A stretch of 64,000 bases of DNA, from assembly GCA_024998815.1 (NCBI GenBank), contig JACEUQ010000003.1:695900-759899 (forward strand). Reading direction: 5' to 3'. Position numbers and translations under genes: made by a program. Positions 52,437 to 61,833 of the stretch are shown piece by piece. Below the pieces are notes generated by a model that was not told the origin of the DNA, searched no databases, and worked only from the letters and a program-made list of their open reading frames with translations. The stretch is from Opitutus sp. Lineage in GTDB: Bacteria > Verrucomicrobiota > Verrucomicrobiia > Opitutales > Opitutaceae. Numbering within the stretch: position 1 is the first letter of the stretch; the number at the start of each line of letters is the position of its first letter.

Positions 52437-53807
52437 GTGACCCCGCCTCCTTCTTCCGCCGTCCCGCCGCCCGCGCCACCGGCTGGGTTTAGCCCACCGT
52501 CCGCTGTCCCGGCCACGGCTCCAGCGGCGTTGCCAGGCCCCTCGCGACGCACCGCCCGCCGTGCCCGGCTGGCTCGGTTGCGAGAGGAGTCCGAACCGCT
52601 CGAAGCTGAGGAGCGCCGCACCGCACTGCGCGCCCTGTTGCAACGCCCGTTGCTCATCCCCGACGGCCCCACCGCCGAGGCGTTCACCTTGGTGCGCCGC
52701 CATCGCAAATGGCTCGCCGATTGGTTTGCCCACCACGTCGATTGGTCGCTGGTCGTCACCGCCGAAGCCGCCCGGTTGCGTAAGTTGCCAGCCACCACCA
52801 CCGACGCCACCCGCCCGGCTCTCGACCCGCGCAGCGAGGAGCCGTTTAACCGCATTCGTTACCTCCTCTTCTGCCTGGCCGTGTCCGTGCTCGAACGCGG
52901 CGACCGCCAGACCACCCTCGGCCGACTCGCCGAAAACATCGCCCTCGCGCTCGCCGCCGACCCGGCCTTCGCCGCTCACGGCGTGCTCTGGTCGCTCGAC
53001 GAGCCCGCCGGCCGCCGCGATTTCGTGCACACTCTGCGGCTGCTGGTCGCGCTCGGGGTTCTGCGCCGTATCCAGGGTGACGAGGAACAACTGCTGCGCG
53101 ACCGCAGTTCCGACGCCCTCTACAACATCAACCGTCCCGTCCTCGCGCTCCTGCTGGCCGTCCGCCGCAGTCCCTCGTTGGTCGCCGACGAAGGCTTCGA
53201 CGAACGTCTTGTCGCCCTTCTCGACCAGCCCCGCCCCGACACCCCCGACGCGCGCAACCGCGCCCTGCGCACCGGCCTCGCCGCCCGGCTGCTCGACGAT
53301 CCGGTGCTGTATTACGCGGGCCTCGACGAAGAGGCCCGCGCCTACCTCGACCGCCAGCGCCCCTTTTTGCTCGGTCCGCTCACCGAGGCCACCGGCCTGC
53401 ACGCCGAGGTTCGCGCCGAGGGCCTGGCCCTGGTCGATCTCGATGGCGATTGCTCCGATGCCGGCCTTCCCGAGGAAGGCACCGAGGGCCACCTCACGTT
53501 GCTCTTGGCCACTTGGCTCGCCGATCGTCTCCGCGCCGGGGATACCACTGCGCTCACCACCGAAACGCTTCGCCAGAAAACCGCCCGCCTCATCCGCCAG
53601 CACCGGCACCACTGGCGCAAAGAGGTCGCCCAACGCGGGGCCGAGGGCCCTCTGTGCGAGCTCGTACTCAATCGCCTCGCCGGCCTCGCCCTGATCGAAC
53701 GGGTAGGGGACAGCCTGCGCCCGCTGCCCGCGCTGGGCCGTTTCGCCCTGCGCGCCTCCGCCGAAAACGCCCCGGCAACCGACGACACCGCCGAACTTAA
53801 CTTTTAA
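52437..53807 (+). CDS. jetB: Wadjet type II subunit JetB (DUF2398 family, KITE-like)
   Basis: This 456-residue protein (GTG start) matches TIGR02678/DUF2398. A Pro/Ala-rich N-terminal tail of ~40 residues precedes the family core RTALRALLQRPLLIPDGPTA. The core continues with FTLVRRHRKWLADWFAHHVDW, FVHTLRLLVALGVLRRIQGDE and TARLIRQHRHHWRKEV. JetB is the tandem winged-helix (KITE) partner of the kleisin, like MukE. The N-terminal tail is unusual, and a start further downstream cannot be excluded, but no ATG fits. It ends two bases before jetC, suggesting coupled translation. Confidence 0.86.
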   Translation: MTPPPSSAVPPPAPPAGFSPPSAVPATAPAALPGPSRRTARRARLARLREESEPLEAEERRTALRALLQRPLLIPDGPTAEAFTLVRRHRKWLADWFAHHVDWSLVVTAEAARLRKLPATTTDATRPALDPRSEEPFNRIRYLLFCLAVSVLERGDRQTTLGRLAENIALALAADPAFAAHGVLWSLDEPAGRRDFVHTLRLLVALGVLRRIQGDEEQLLRDRSSDALYNINRPVLALLLAVRRSPSLVADEGFDERLVALLDQPRPDTPDARNRALRTGLAARLLDDPVLYYAGLDEEARAYLDRQRPFLLGPLTEATGLHAEVRAEGLALVDLDGDCSDAGLPEEGTEGHLTLLLATWLADRLRAGDTTALTTETLRQKTARLIRQHRHHWRKEVAQRGAEGPLCELVLNRLAGLALIERVGDSLRPLPALGRFALRASAENAPATDDTAELNF

Positions 53808-53809
53808 CC

Positions 53810-56800
53810 ATGCCCGCCGCCGCCCCTTCCGCCGTCCCCGCCATCGCTGACTCCTCCCCGCTGCCCGCACCGGCGCGAACCGATCGTTGGCAACCGCTGC
53901 GCAGCGGCGTGCTCAACCTCTACCGCTACGACTACGAGGAGTTTCATTACGCGGAGGGCCGCCTGCTGTTGCGTGGCAACAACGGCAGTGGCAAGTCCCG
54001 CATCCTCGCCCTGCAGCTCCCCTTCCTACTCGACGGCGAGGTCTCGCCCGCCCGCGTCGAGCCCGACGGCGACGCCGCCAAACGCATCGAGTGGAACCTG
54101 CTCATGGGCAAATACCCCGAGCGCACCGGCTACACCTGGATCGAGTTCGGCCGCCGCGACGCCGACGGCACCGCACACACCCTGACCCTGGGCTGCGGCC
54201 TGCGCGCCGTCGCCGGCCACACCGGCCTGCACAGCCGCTGGTTTTTCATCACCACCCAGCGCATCGGTCGCGACCTGTTTTTGCAGACGGCGCAACGCAC
54301 CCCGCTCGGCCGCGACCGCCTCACCGAGGCAATCGGCGACCACGGCCGCGTTTTCAAAGAAGCCAAGGACTACCGCGCGGCCGTCAACGACACCCTCTTC
54401 GGCCTCGGCCCCCGCTATGGCGCGCTCATCGAACTGCTGCTGCGCCTGCGCCGCCCCCAGCTCACGCGCAAACTCGACGAAAACGAGCTGCCCAACGCCC
54501 TCAGCGACGCCCTGCCCACACTTTCCGGCACCATCATCGAGGAGGTCGCCGAATCCTTCCGCAGCCTCCAGGCCGACAAGGACACCCTGCGCGCCTTCAC
54601 CGAGGCCCGCGCCGCCGTCGGCGTTTTCCTTCAGGACTACGCCACCTACGTCCGCATTGCGGTGCGCCGCCGGGCCGCCCAGGTGCGGACCACTCAGTCT
54701 GGCTACGAAAGCGCCCAACGCGCCGCCAAGGACGCCGCCGCTCGGCTCGAAGCCGCCAGTGCCGAGCTCGCCAGCCTCAGCCGTCTGCGTGCCGAACTCG
54801 ACACCCAACAGGCCGGCGCCGAGACCGCCGAGCGCACCTTAGCCGAAAGCCCCGAGATGCGCACCGCCGACGAAATTCGCCTGGCCAGCGAAGCCGCCGC
54901 TAAGGAGGCCGACGCGCTCGGGGTTGCCAGTGGCGACGAAGTTCGTGCCGCCAGCGCCGAGCAACTAGCCCGCTCGCGTCAACTCCAGGCCGAGGAAGCC
55001 GCCGCCGGTTTTAACGAAAACCTTGCCGCCAGCCTGCACGCCACCGCCAGCGCCGCTGCTGCCGCCGACCTCGCCGAGCCCAACCGCCTCCACCTCGGCC
55101 GCGCCGCCGAGACCGATGCCGCATCCCTGCCTTCCACCGCCGCCACCGCCGAGAAGCAACTCCACCGCGTCCTCGCCCAACGCGAACGCGCCCTCGGTAT
55201 TCTTCGCGTCCAGGAAAAATCCGCCGCTCAGTCGCTGGCCCAGCTCCACCTCGCCGACGCCGAGCTGCGCCGCGCCCAGGAACACGCCACTGCCGCCCGC
55301 GAGGCCGAGCACTCCGCCCGCGAAACCCTTGATGCCCGTGCCGCCGCCCTATTCGCGTCCTACTCCAGCTGGCGCGCCGCACTTCGCCACCTCCAACCCC
55401 CGCACGGCGAGACCCTGGCCGACACCTTTGCTGACTGGGTTGAAACCCGCGAGGGGCCCGGCCCGCTCCTGCGTGCGGCGGATGCCGCCAGCACCGCGAC
55501 CACCGCGCTCCTCGCCGCCCGTCAGGTCACCGTTGCCCGTACCGCCGCCGAACTCACCGCCGAGCTTGCCCAGATCGCCGCTGAAATCGACCGCCTAGAA
55601 AACGGCGACACTCCGCCGCCCCCGCCGCCGTCCACGCGCCGCGCCGAACGCACCGGACGTCCCGGCGCACCGCTCTGGCGGGTTTGCGATTTCCATCCCG
55701 CTTTGCCGCTCACCGAGCGCGCCGGGCTTGAAGCCGCGCTCCAAGCCTCCGGGCTGCTCGATGCCTGGGTGCTGCCCGACGGCCGCCTGCTCGCCGCCGA
55801 CGAAGACACCTACCTCGTCCATGCCGCCAGCGACGCCACCGGCCCGGCCCGCCACCTCGGGCAACTGCTCGTGCCCGCCATCGACACCGAGGACGCCGCC
55901 GCCGGTCAGCTCACCCCGGCGACTCTGGCCGGTTTGCTTGCCAACCTCGGCGGTGCCCCCGGCCAAGGTCCGCACTGGGTCGCCCCCGATGGCCGTTGGC
56001 AACTCGGCCCGCTCTCCGGACGCTGGACCAAGCCCGAGGCCGATTACCTGGGCGCGAGCACCCGTGCCGCCGCGCGTCGCCGTCAAATAGATACGCTGCG
56101 CGGCCGTCAGCTTGAGTTAACTGCCCACCTGGACCAAGCCCGCGAGGCCATCGAAGCACTGGTCGCCGACCAGGCAGCGGCCGCCGCCGAGTTTACCGCC
56201 GCGCCCTCCGAGGAACCGCTGCTGCGGGCCGGCTACGAACTGGAAACCGCCGCTCAGTCCGTGGCAAATTCACTTTATGCTGCTGAGCGCGCCGCCCAGC
56301 TCGCCTCCGCCCGGCGCATCGAGTGGGAAAATACCCAAGCGGCCCTCCACCGCGATGCGGCCGACCTGCATCTCGCCGCCTGGCTTGGCCGCCTCGACGA
56401 GCTCGTCGGCTTGACCCAGGCCTACGACAAAGCCCTCGCCGGCCTCTGGCCCACGCTGCGCCACGCCGCGACCCTTGAAGCACAGCTGGCCGCGTTGCGT
56501 GAACAGACCGCCACCGCCGGAGCCGAGGCCCACACCCGCCGCTCCCGCCGCGAGCAGACCGCCGCCCTCGCCGAAGCCGCCCGCCAGCGCTTCCTTACCT
56601 TGCAGGAGACCCATGGTGCCAGCGTCGCCGAGATTTTGGAAAAGCACCGCGCTGCCCGCGCCGAAGTGGTGCGCCTCAAGAACGAGATCCACGCCAACGA
56701 AAGCCAGCAGCGCACCCAGACCGCCGAGCAGTCTCGGGCCGAGGAAAACAAGTCCACCGCCGAGCAAAAACGCGCCGACCAAGAGGTCTTTCGCCGCACC

Positions 56801-58063
56801 GCCATCGCCCACCTCCAAGGACTCGCCGCTCAGCGTCTGTTCGCCGAGGCCGACCCCGCTTTCCGCGCCATTGAAGCAGGCGAGTGGAGTGTGGCCGAGG
56901 CGGTCGACATTGCCCGCCAGATCGAAACCCGCCTCGCCGACACGCCCGCCGACGACACCGCTTGGCAACAGCGGCAAGACCGCATCCACAGCCATATCCA
57001 AGAACTGCGCGACCAGCTCGTCACGCACGGCCACCAGCCCGAAACCCACCAAGTCGAAGACATTATTCTGGTGCGCTGTTTGTTTCAGGGAAAACCCCAC
57101 ACCATGACCGAGCTGCACGCCGCCTTCTCCGCCGAGCTGGCCGAGCGCGATCGCCTCCTCCAAGCCCGCGAGCGGGAGATCATTGAAAACCACCTGTTGG
57201 CGGAGGCAGCCGTGGAGTTGCAAAAACTCATCCGCGCGGCCGACGCCTGGCGCACCGACGCCAATGCCGAACTCGCCTCCCGACCCACCAGCACCGGCGT
57301 GCGTTTTCGCTTTCAATGGGAATCCGACACCGAGAGCCGTTTCCACGAAGTCCGGCCGATTCTCCTACGTAAAGGCGAACTGTGGACGCCGTCCGAACGC
57401 ACTGCGCTGGCCGGCTTCCTGCAAGGGCGAATCGCCGCCGAGCAGACGGCCGATGAATCCGGCTCCTGGCGCGACCATCTGGCCCGCGCCCTCGATTACC
57501 GACGCTGGCACCGCTTCGTGATCGAGCGCCAGCAAGAAGGCCACTGGCGCCGCCTCGATAAAACCACCTATGGCACGGGCTCCGGCGGCGAAAAGGCCCT
57601 CGCGCTCACCCTGCCGCGCTTTGCCGCCGCTGCCGCGCATTACCGTGGAGCCGCGCCCACCGCGCCCCGCCTGGTCATGCTCGACGAGGCCTTCGCCGGC
57701 ATCGACCCGACGATGCGCGCCCAGTGCCTCGGCGTACTCACCCAATTCGACCTCGATATCGTCATGACCAGCGAACTCGAGTGGGGCTGCTATGCCACCG
57801 TGCCCGCGCTGGCCATTTACCACCTCACCACGCTGCCCGGCCTCGACGCGGTTGCCGCCACCCGCTGGCTGTGGAACGGACGCGAAAAGAAACAACGCGA
57901 CCTTCCGCTTTCGCCCGCCGCGCCACCAATCAGTCTTGCATCGAGTGACGGCGCGCAGGTGGCGGCGGCCACCTCCAACGCTGACGACGACGGCACCGCC
58001 CACGGGCCAACCGGCGCGCCCGCCGACAACGAGGAAGCTCCGCCGGAACTTCCTCTCGGTTAA
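53810..58063 (+). CDS. jetC: Wadjet type II SMC ATPase JetC (TIGR02680, MukB-like)
   Basis: At 1,417 residues it has the SMC plan. The Walker A is RGNNGSGKS (P-loop 56-63) in the N-terminal head, followed by long Ala/Glu-rich coiled coils (about 270-560 and 700-1,200) around a hinge region near 600-700. The signature-like TGSGGEKALAL (Gly1257-Leu1265) and Walker B LVMLDEAFAGIDP with Glu1293 form the C-terminal head. This is TIGR02680, the SMC protein of type II Wadjet, which extrudes loops on circular plasmids. The C-terminal ~80 residues are a low-complexity Ala/Pro/acidic tail not needed by the fold. The coding strand is extremely rich in GCC, CTC and CGC. Confidence 0.92.
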   Translation: MPAAAPSAVPAIADSSPLPAPARTDRWQPLRSGVLNLYRYDYEEFHYAEGRLLLRGNNGSGKSRILALQLPFLLDGEVSPARVEPDGDAAKRIEWNLLMGKYPERTGYTWIEFGRRDADGTAHTLTLGCGLRAVAGHTGLHSRWFFITTQRIGRDLFLQTAQRTPLGRDRLTEAIGDHGRVFKEAKDYRAAVNDTLFGLGPRYGALIELLLRLRRPQLTRKLDENELPNALSDALPTLSGTIIEEVAESFRSLQADKDTLRAFTEARAAVGVFLQDYATYVRIAVRRRAAQVRTTQSGYESAQRAAKDAAARLEAASAELASLSRLRAELDTQQAGAETAERTLAESPEMRTADEIRLASEAAAKEADALGVASGDEVRAASAEQLARSRQLQAEEAAAGFNENLAASLHATASAAAAADLAEPNRLHLGRAAETDAASLPSTAATAEKQLHRVLAQRERALGILRVQEKSAAQSLAQLHLADAELRRAQEHATAAREAEHSARETLDARAAALFASYSSWRAALRHLQPPHGETLADTFADWVETREGPGPLLRAADAASTATTALLAARQVTVARTAAELTAELAQIAAEIDRLENGDTPPPPPPSTRRAERTGRPGAPLWRVCDFHPALPLTERAGLEAALQASGLLDAWVLPDGRLLAADEDTYLVHAASDATGPARHLGQLLVPAIDTEDAAAGQLTPATLAGLLANLGGAPGQGPHWVAPDGRWQLGPLSGRWTKPEADYLGASTRAAARRRQIDTLRGRQLELTAHLDQAREAIEALVADQAAAAAEFTAAPSEEPLLRAGYELETAAQSVANSLYAAERAAQLASARRIEWENTQAALHRDAADLHLAAWLGRLDELVGLTQAYDKALAGLWPTLRHAATLEAQLAALREQTATAGAEAHTRRSRREQTAALAEAARQRFLTLQETHGASVAEILEKHRAARAEVVRLKNEIHANESQQRTQTAEQSRAEENKSTAEQKRADQEVFRRTAIAHLQGLAAQRLFAEADPAFRAIEAGEWSVAEAVDIARQIETRLADTPADDTAWQQRQDRIHSHIQELRDQLVTHGHQPETHQVEDIILVRCLFQGKPHTMTELHAAFSAELAERDRLLQAREREIIENHLLAEAAVELQKLIRAADAWRTDANAELASRPTSTGVRFRFQWESDTESRFHEVRPILLRKGELWTPSERTALAGFLQGRIAAEQTADESGSWRDHLARALDYRRWHRFVIERQQEGHWRRLDKTTYGTGSGGEKALALTLPRFAAAAAHYRGAAPTAPRLVMLDEAFAGIDPTMRAQCLGVLTQFDLDIVMTSELEWGCYATVPALAIYHLTTLPGLDAVAATRWLWNGREKKQRDLPLSPAAPPISLASSDGAQVAAATSNADDDGTAHGPTGAPADNEEAPPELPLG

Positions 58064-58068
58064 CCGTC

Positions 58069-59382
58069 ATGTCTGCCCCGTCGCCCACGCCTACGAATTC
58101 GCCCAAGCCCGCGCCCACGAATTTGCCCAAGCCCGCGCCTACGCCGGTTGATCTACCCCGGTTGCGCAGCACCCTCGGCCAACCCGAGTTGGGTCGGTTG
58201 GTGGATGCGCTCCAGCGCCGGCTCGAATTGGGCCGTCCGCTGGAGGGCCGCCTCACCCTCGTTGATGCCACGGCGAGCGAACGCACCGCCTTCGACGCCC
58301 TGCTCGGCCGCGTGAGCCGCCCGGGCGCTTCGCTCGGGATCGACCTCGGCGAACTCGTCGAGGTGCTCCACGACGCTGGCATTTGCGCCGATCTTACCAC
58401 GGCGGTGCACGCCCTGCGCGGCCCGGTGGACGATCGCCGCGCCCTGGCCGAGCGCCACCAAGCGGTGTGGACCGCGGTGTTGGGCACCGCCACCGCTCGT
58501 TTCGCCGCCTGGCCGCCCTTGCAAAACTGGCTGGGTGAACTCGCCGCCAGCGGACTGCTCAAACGCCTCTGCGACGATCAACCAGCGTGTGCCGCCTCGT
58601 TAGTTGACGAGCTTGCCCGCCTCGCCACCGCGCTGCCCGTGCACGCCGAGCCGCTGGCGACACTGGCTGCGCGACTTTTTGGTGATGCGCACGCCCTCGA
58701 TCCCGGCACGCCCCGCGCCACGCTGGCCCTGCGCCTCGCCGCTCGTCTGGGAGGCGTGGAGTTGGACGACGATGCCGAAGGTCGCCGCACCGCCTGGGCC
58801 TCGGTGGGCGTGCTTTGTGACGAGCTCAGCACGCCGGTGTTGGTGTTTAATTTGCCCGCGCAAGCCGACACCCCCTTGACCCGCCTGCTGGCGACGGCGC
58901 GTCGGGATGGCGAACCGCTCCACCTCTCGTTGCGTCACCTCCTAGTCTGGCCGCTGGCGGGTGATCCGGGGTTGGCAGGGCGGACGGTTTTTGTGTGCGA
59001 AAACCCGACCATCGTGGCGCTGGCGGTGCGCCGGCTGGGAGTGCGGTGTGCGCCGTTGGTGTGCGTGAACGGGCAGTTTGCCACCCCGGCAAAGGTCCTG
59101 CTGCGCCAACTCGCCGCCGCCGGTGCCCGGCTACGTTACCATGGCGATTTCGATTTGGGCGGGCTGACGATTGCCCGCCGCGTGCTGGCCGAGCCCGGTG
59201 CGCTGCCCTGGCGGATGAGCCCGGCGGATTACCTGTCCGCGCCCAAGGGGAAAAAGCTGGCGACGCGCGAAGGGTTAACCAGCCCGTGGTGTCCGGAGTT
59301 GGCCGAGGTGATGAAGCAAAACGGCAACTCGGTGCACGAGGAAGCGGTGGTTGAGTCGCTGCTCGCCGATCTGGCGGGGTAG
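58069..59382 (+). CDS. jetD: Wadjet type II nuclease JetD (DUF2399, Toprim)
   Basis: The 437-residue protein matches TIGR02679/DUF2399. After a Pro-rich start comes a helical arm region and, in the C-terminal half, the Toprim catalytic core with Glu311 in FVCENPTIVALAV and Asp360-Phe-Asp362 in YHGDFDLGGLTIARR. JetD is the nuclease that cuts plasmid DNA once the SMC complex has measured a small circle. The N-terminus has a tandem repeat (NSPKPAPTNLPKPAPTPVDLP) encoded by 24-base direct repeats at 58,087-58,147. It starts 5 bases after jetC; both catalytic acidic sites are intact, so the system should be active. Confidence 0.9.
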   Translation: MSAPSPTPTNSPKPAPTNLPKPAPTPVDLPRLRSTLGQPELGRLVDALQRRLELGRPLEGRLTLVDATASERTAFDALLGRVSRPGASLGIDLGELVEVLHDAGICADLTTAVHALRGPVDDRRALAERHQAVWTAVLGTATARFAAWPPLQNWLGELAASGLLKRLCDDQPACAASLVDELARLATALPVHAEPLATLAARLFGDAHALDPGTPRATLALRLAARLGGVELDDDAEGRRTAWASVGVLCDELSTPVLVFNLPAQADTPLTRLLATARRDGEPLHLSLRHLLVWPLAGDPGLAGRTVFVCENPTIVALAVRRLGVRCAPLVCVNGQFATPAKVLLRQLAAAGARLRYHGDFDLGGLTIARRVLAEPGALPWRMSPADYLSAPKGKKLATREGLTSPWCPELAEVMKQNGNSVHEEAVVESLLADLAG

Positions 59383-59501
59383 TCCACACCCTGCCGAAGC
59401 GAGCGCCCGCCCCCTGTTCTCGCGCTTGCACGCCGGCTATTAAGGCGAACACCGGTTCGCCTGCTGCCCGCCCGCTCCGGCACAAGTCTGTCGCAACCGC
59501 A

Positions 59502-59548
59502 AAAAAAGCGCCGGCACGCCGAGGTGTTCGGCGTGCCGGCGCTTTTTT
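59502..59548. terminator. Strong bidirectional terminator after jetD
   Basis: A perfect 21-bp stem (AAAAAAGCGCCGGCACGCCGA and its complement) with a 5-base loop is A-rich on the left and T-rich on the right. It can stop both the Wadjet transcript and the convergent SurA-like transcript. Confidence 0.92.
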
Positions 59549-59561
59549 GGCGGTCTCCCGC

Positions 59562-60575
59562 TCAGTAGATTTTAACGTACGCGTTGCGGCGCAGGCGCTC
59601 CAGCCAGCGGGCTTCGGATTCACGCGCAATTTGATTACCAAGGATGCGCTCGATCTGCTCGCGCACTTCAGCCAGGGGCTGCAAGCCGGCAAATTTGCGG
59701 TCTTCCACGTACAGCAGGTAAACGGCCTCGGGGGCGAGAATCGGGTCGGTGGCCTGCCCTTTGGTTAACTCAAAGAGGGGCTTGCTGAACTCGGCCTTGA
59801 GGTCGGCGCGGGGCTGCCAACCCCAGTCGCCGCCCTTGGTGCGTTTGGCGTCTTGGCTGAGCTCGCGGGCCAGGTCCTCGAACTTCTCGCCGGCCTTGAA
59901 GCGGTCGACGATTTTTTGCGCGCGGGCGAGCAGGGTTTCGTCGGTTTCGCCCGTCTGGCGGGTCAGTGAGAGCAGGCGCATGTGAACCTGGTCCTCTTGC
60001 TGAAAGCGGTCCTTGTTTTCGTTGTAGAAGGACTCGACGCGGGCGGGGCTGACAATGTTGCTGCTCTTGCGCTGCTGGCTGCGCATGTAGTCGTAGATCA
60101 TGTCGTCTTCGACCTTCCTGCGGTAGTCGCGGTAGGTCATGCCGGTGTTGCGCAGGTAGGCGAGGAACTTGGTCCGGTCGCTCTCGAAACGGCGGATCTG
60201 CTCCTCGGCGATGGCGTTGTTAATGTAACTGGCCGGGACCTTGCGCTTATCGTCCTTCTTGAAGTCCTTCACGATGAGGATGCGGTCGATCATCTCCTGG
60301 ATGATTTCGTCCTGAAGGGATTCGAGCTTTTCGTTGAACTCCTTCTCGTTGCGAGCGGAGCGCTGCAGGGCGGGCACGCGCGGGCCGATTTCGCGGCGCA
60401 GGTCGTCGACGGTGATCACCTTGTCCTCGGCGACCGCGACAACGCCGTTGGCGAAGCGTTGGGAGAGGTTGTCGGTGTGTACTGGAGCCATTTGCGGTGC
60501 AAGTGGTTGTGCCAATACGGCAAGCGGGGTGAGGGCGGCAAGGGTGGCGAGCGTACAGAGCCGGCGGATCATCAT
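59562..60575 (-). CDS. SurA-like periplasmic peptidyl-prolyl isomerase
   Basis: The start MMIRRLCTLATLAALTPLAVLAQ gives a signal peptide and 337 residues. An N-terminal SurA-type chaperone domain (about 40-190) begins FANGVVAVAEDKVITVDDLRREIG, followed by a parvulin rotamase domain (about 190-290) with VHMRLLSLTRQ, GEKFEDLARELSQD, TKGGDWGWQPRADL and APEAVYLLYVEDRK. It would help fold outer-membrane proteins. It is one of the housekeeping genes beyond the Wadjet operon and converges on its terminator. Confidence 0.87.
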   Translation of the reverse strand: MMIRRLCTLATLAALTPLAVLAQPLAPQMAPVHTDNLSQRFANGVVAVAEDKVITVDDLRREIGPRVPALQRSARNEKEFNEKLESLQDEIIQEMIDRILIVKDFKKDDKRKVPASYINNAIAEEQIRRFESDRTKFLAYLRNTGMTYRDYRRKVEDDMIYDYMRSQQRKSSNIVSPARVESFYNENKDRFQQEDQVHMRLLSLTRQTGETDETLLARAQKIVDRFKAGEKFEDLARELSQDAKRTKGGDWGWQPRADLKAEFSKPLFELTKGQATDPILAPEAVYLLYVEDRKFAGLQPLAEVREQIERILGNQIARESEARWLERLRRNAYVKIY

Positions 60576-60599
60576 GGAATGGGCGGATTGGGCAAACAC

Positions 60600-60932
60600 G
60601 GAGGGAATACTGGAGTTAACCTAGGTGGGCGAACAGGGCGGTCAACCGTGGAAACCGCGTAGCACAACAGTCGGGGCGTTGCTCAACTTACACCCTTGGA
60701 GTGTTGGGGTGAAACGGGTGCGGCGTAGGCGGGCGACGGTGGGGTTGCCCCGGCCAAACCAATTCGTGTTCGAGATGAGCTTAACGAGAGCGATTCCTCG
60801 GGGCGCGACTACCTTGAGATAAACACCCTGAGCTCACGCTCAAGGCCACGTGGAGTTTACTCGCGAAGCGTGTGGCCTTGAGCGTGAGCTTGTTTACCCA
60901 CCGAAACTATCGGCGAACTGAGTTAAAGCGCG
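60600..60932. other. Intergenic region with long hairpin
   Basis: No gene is seen in these 333 bases. The right part holds a hairpin with a perfect 19-bp stem (60,831-60,849 with 60,872-60,890) extended by TAAACA/TGTTTA after a 5-base bulge. The left part is the SurA-like gene upstream region. Confidence 0.55.
60820..60896. terminator. Long hairpin downstream of HDOD genes
   Basis: The 19-bp perfect stem AGCTCACGCTCAAGGCCAC lies about 40 bases after the HDOD stop codon on the minus strand. It may terminate or protect that transcript, or be a REP-type element. Confidence 0.45.
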
Positions 60933-61814
60933 CTAAAGTGATTTCGATCCTTCGGTAGCTATAACCACACCGCTTTGCTCGCAGATACTCTTGGTTGCCT
61001 CAGTGATATCCTCGCTCAATTGAAGTATATCTACTTTAGAAATACCGGCCTGCGTGAAATCCGCTTCGGAGGTGGGCCATGCGTCACTGGTAACGCCAAG
61101 CCCAAATTCAGTGCTGGCCACCAAGGTCCCTGTGATGCGCAAAAGAGCGCACCACCGATTAATCGCAGGGTCAGCTAATGGTGCTAGATCGTGTTGATGG
61201 TTTATTACCTCCACCAGCAATGGATTCATCCCCCACAGGGCGAGCACGGAGCCGCCGATTTCGGTGTGGCTGAGTCCAAAGGTTTGCCGCTCCCAGTTAA
61301 CGACCGCCTGGATATCCGGCAAATCGGCGGCACCGGCCGGAATCTCCATTTGCAGTGCAACACGCTGGATCACAATACGTCCTAAATTGTGTAATAAGCC
61401 GATGGTGTAGCCCGCCTTGTGATCCAGTCCAGCGGCGGAGGTGATGATCTCCATGCCAACCGCCATCGCAATGGTGTTGGCCTGGAGGCGATCCGCGGAG
61501 ATTCGGTAAATGGGGAGACTTTGCTCGCAGAGTTGAGCGGATACGGTGATGCAGGCGACCCGATAGGCCTGAAACGCGCCCAGCCAAGCGAGCGCCTGGT
61601 CGAGGCTGGTGACCGCCTCGTTTCGCGAGTAGCAGGCGCTGTTGGCCATGCGTAAGAGGCGACTCGTTATAGCGACATCCATTGAGGCCAAGCGCACGAC
61701 CAACTCCATATCTACATCGGGTTTATTTATAGCCCGGTAAAGCGCGTCGATAAGTTTGGCGGATGAAGGCAGTCTTGCGGAGGCCGCTTTAAGGCAATTG
61801 AGGTCGACCTTCAT
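60933..61814 (-). CDS. HDOD-domain protein
   Basis: The ATG of MKVDLNCLKAASARLPSSAK is chosen over an upstream TTG; the protein has 293 residues. The HDOD core is clear: LDALYRAINKPDVDMELVVRLASMD-type start, RLLRMANSACYSRNEAVTSLDQALAWLG, and GYTIGLLHNLGRIVIQ followed by LSHTEIGGSVLALWGMNPLLVEVINHQH. As usual for HDOD, the metal-binding HD pair of true HD-GYP phosphodiesterases is not complete. These proteins take part in stress, motility or cyclic-di-GMP related signalling. It lies 19 bases after a shorter HDOD gene. Confidence 0.82.
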   Translation of the reverse strand: MKVDLNCLKAASARLPSSAKLIDALYRAINKPDVDMELVVRLASMDVAITSRLLRMANSACYSRNEAVTSLDQALAWLGAFQAYRVACITVSAQLCEQSLPIYRISADRLQANTIAMAVGMEIITSAAGLDHKAGYTIGLLHNLGRIVIQRVALQMEIPAGAADLPDIQAVVNWERQTFGLSHTEIGGSVLALWGMNPLLVEVINHQHDLAPLADPAINRWCALLRITGTLVASTEFGLGVTSDAWPTSEADFTQAGISKVDILQLSEDITEATKSICEQSGVVIATEGSKSL

Positions 61815-61833
61815 GGAGTTGGGAATGCGGCAG

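Noticed and set aside
52356-53870. 504-codon open frame on the minus strand opposite jetB
   Set aside because: Low-complexity Gly/Ala/Glu text without domain, fully antisense to a conserved Wadjet gene.
50848-59382. A chromosomal MukBEF/MksBEF condensin, or a type I Wadjet
   Set aside because: The protein families are DUF2397, DUF2398, TIGR02680 and DUF2399 with a Toprim nuclease, the type II Wadjet set. MukBEF lacks the nuclease gene.
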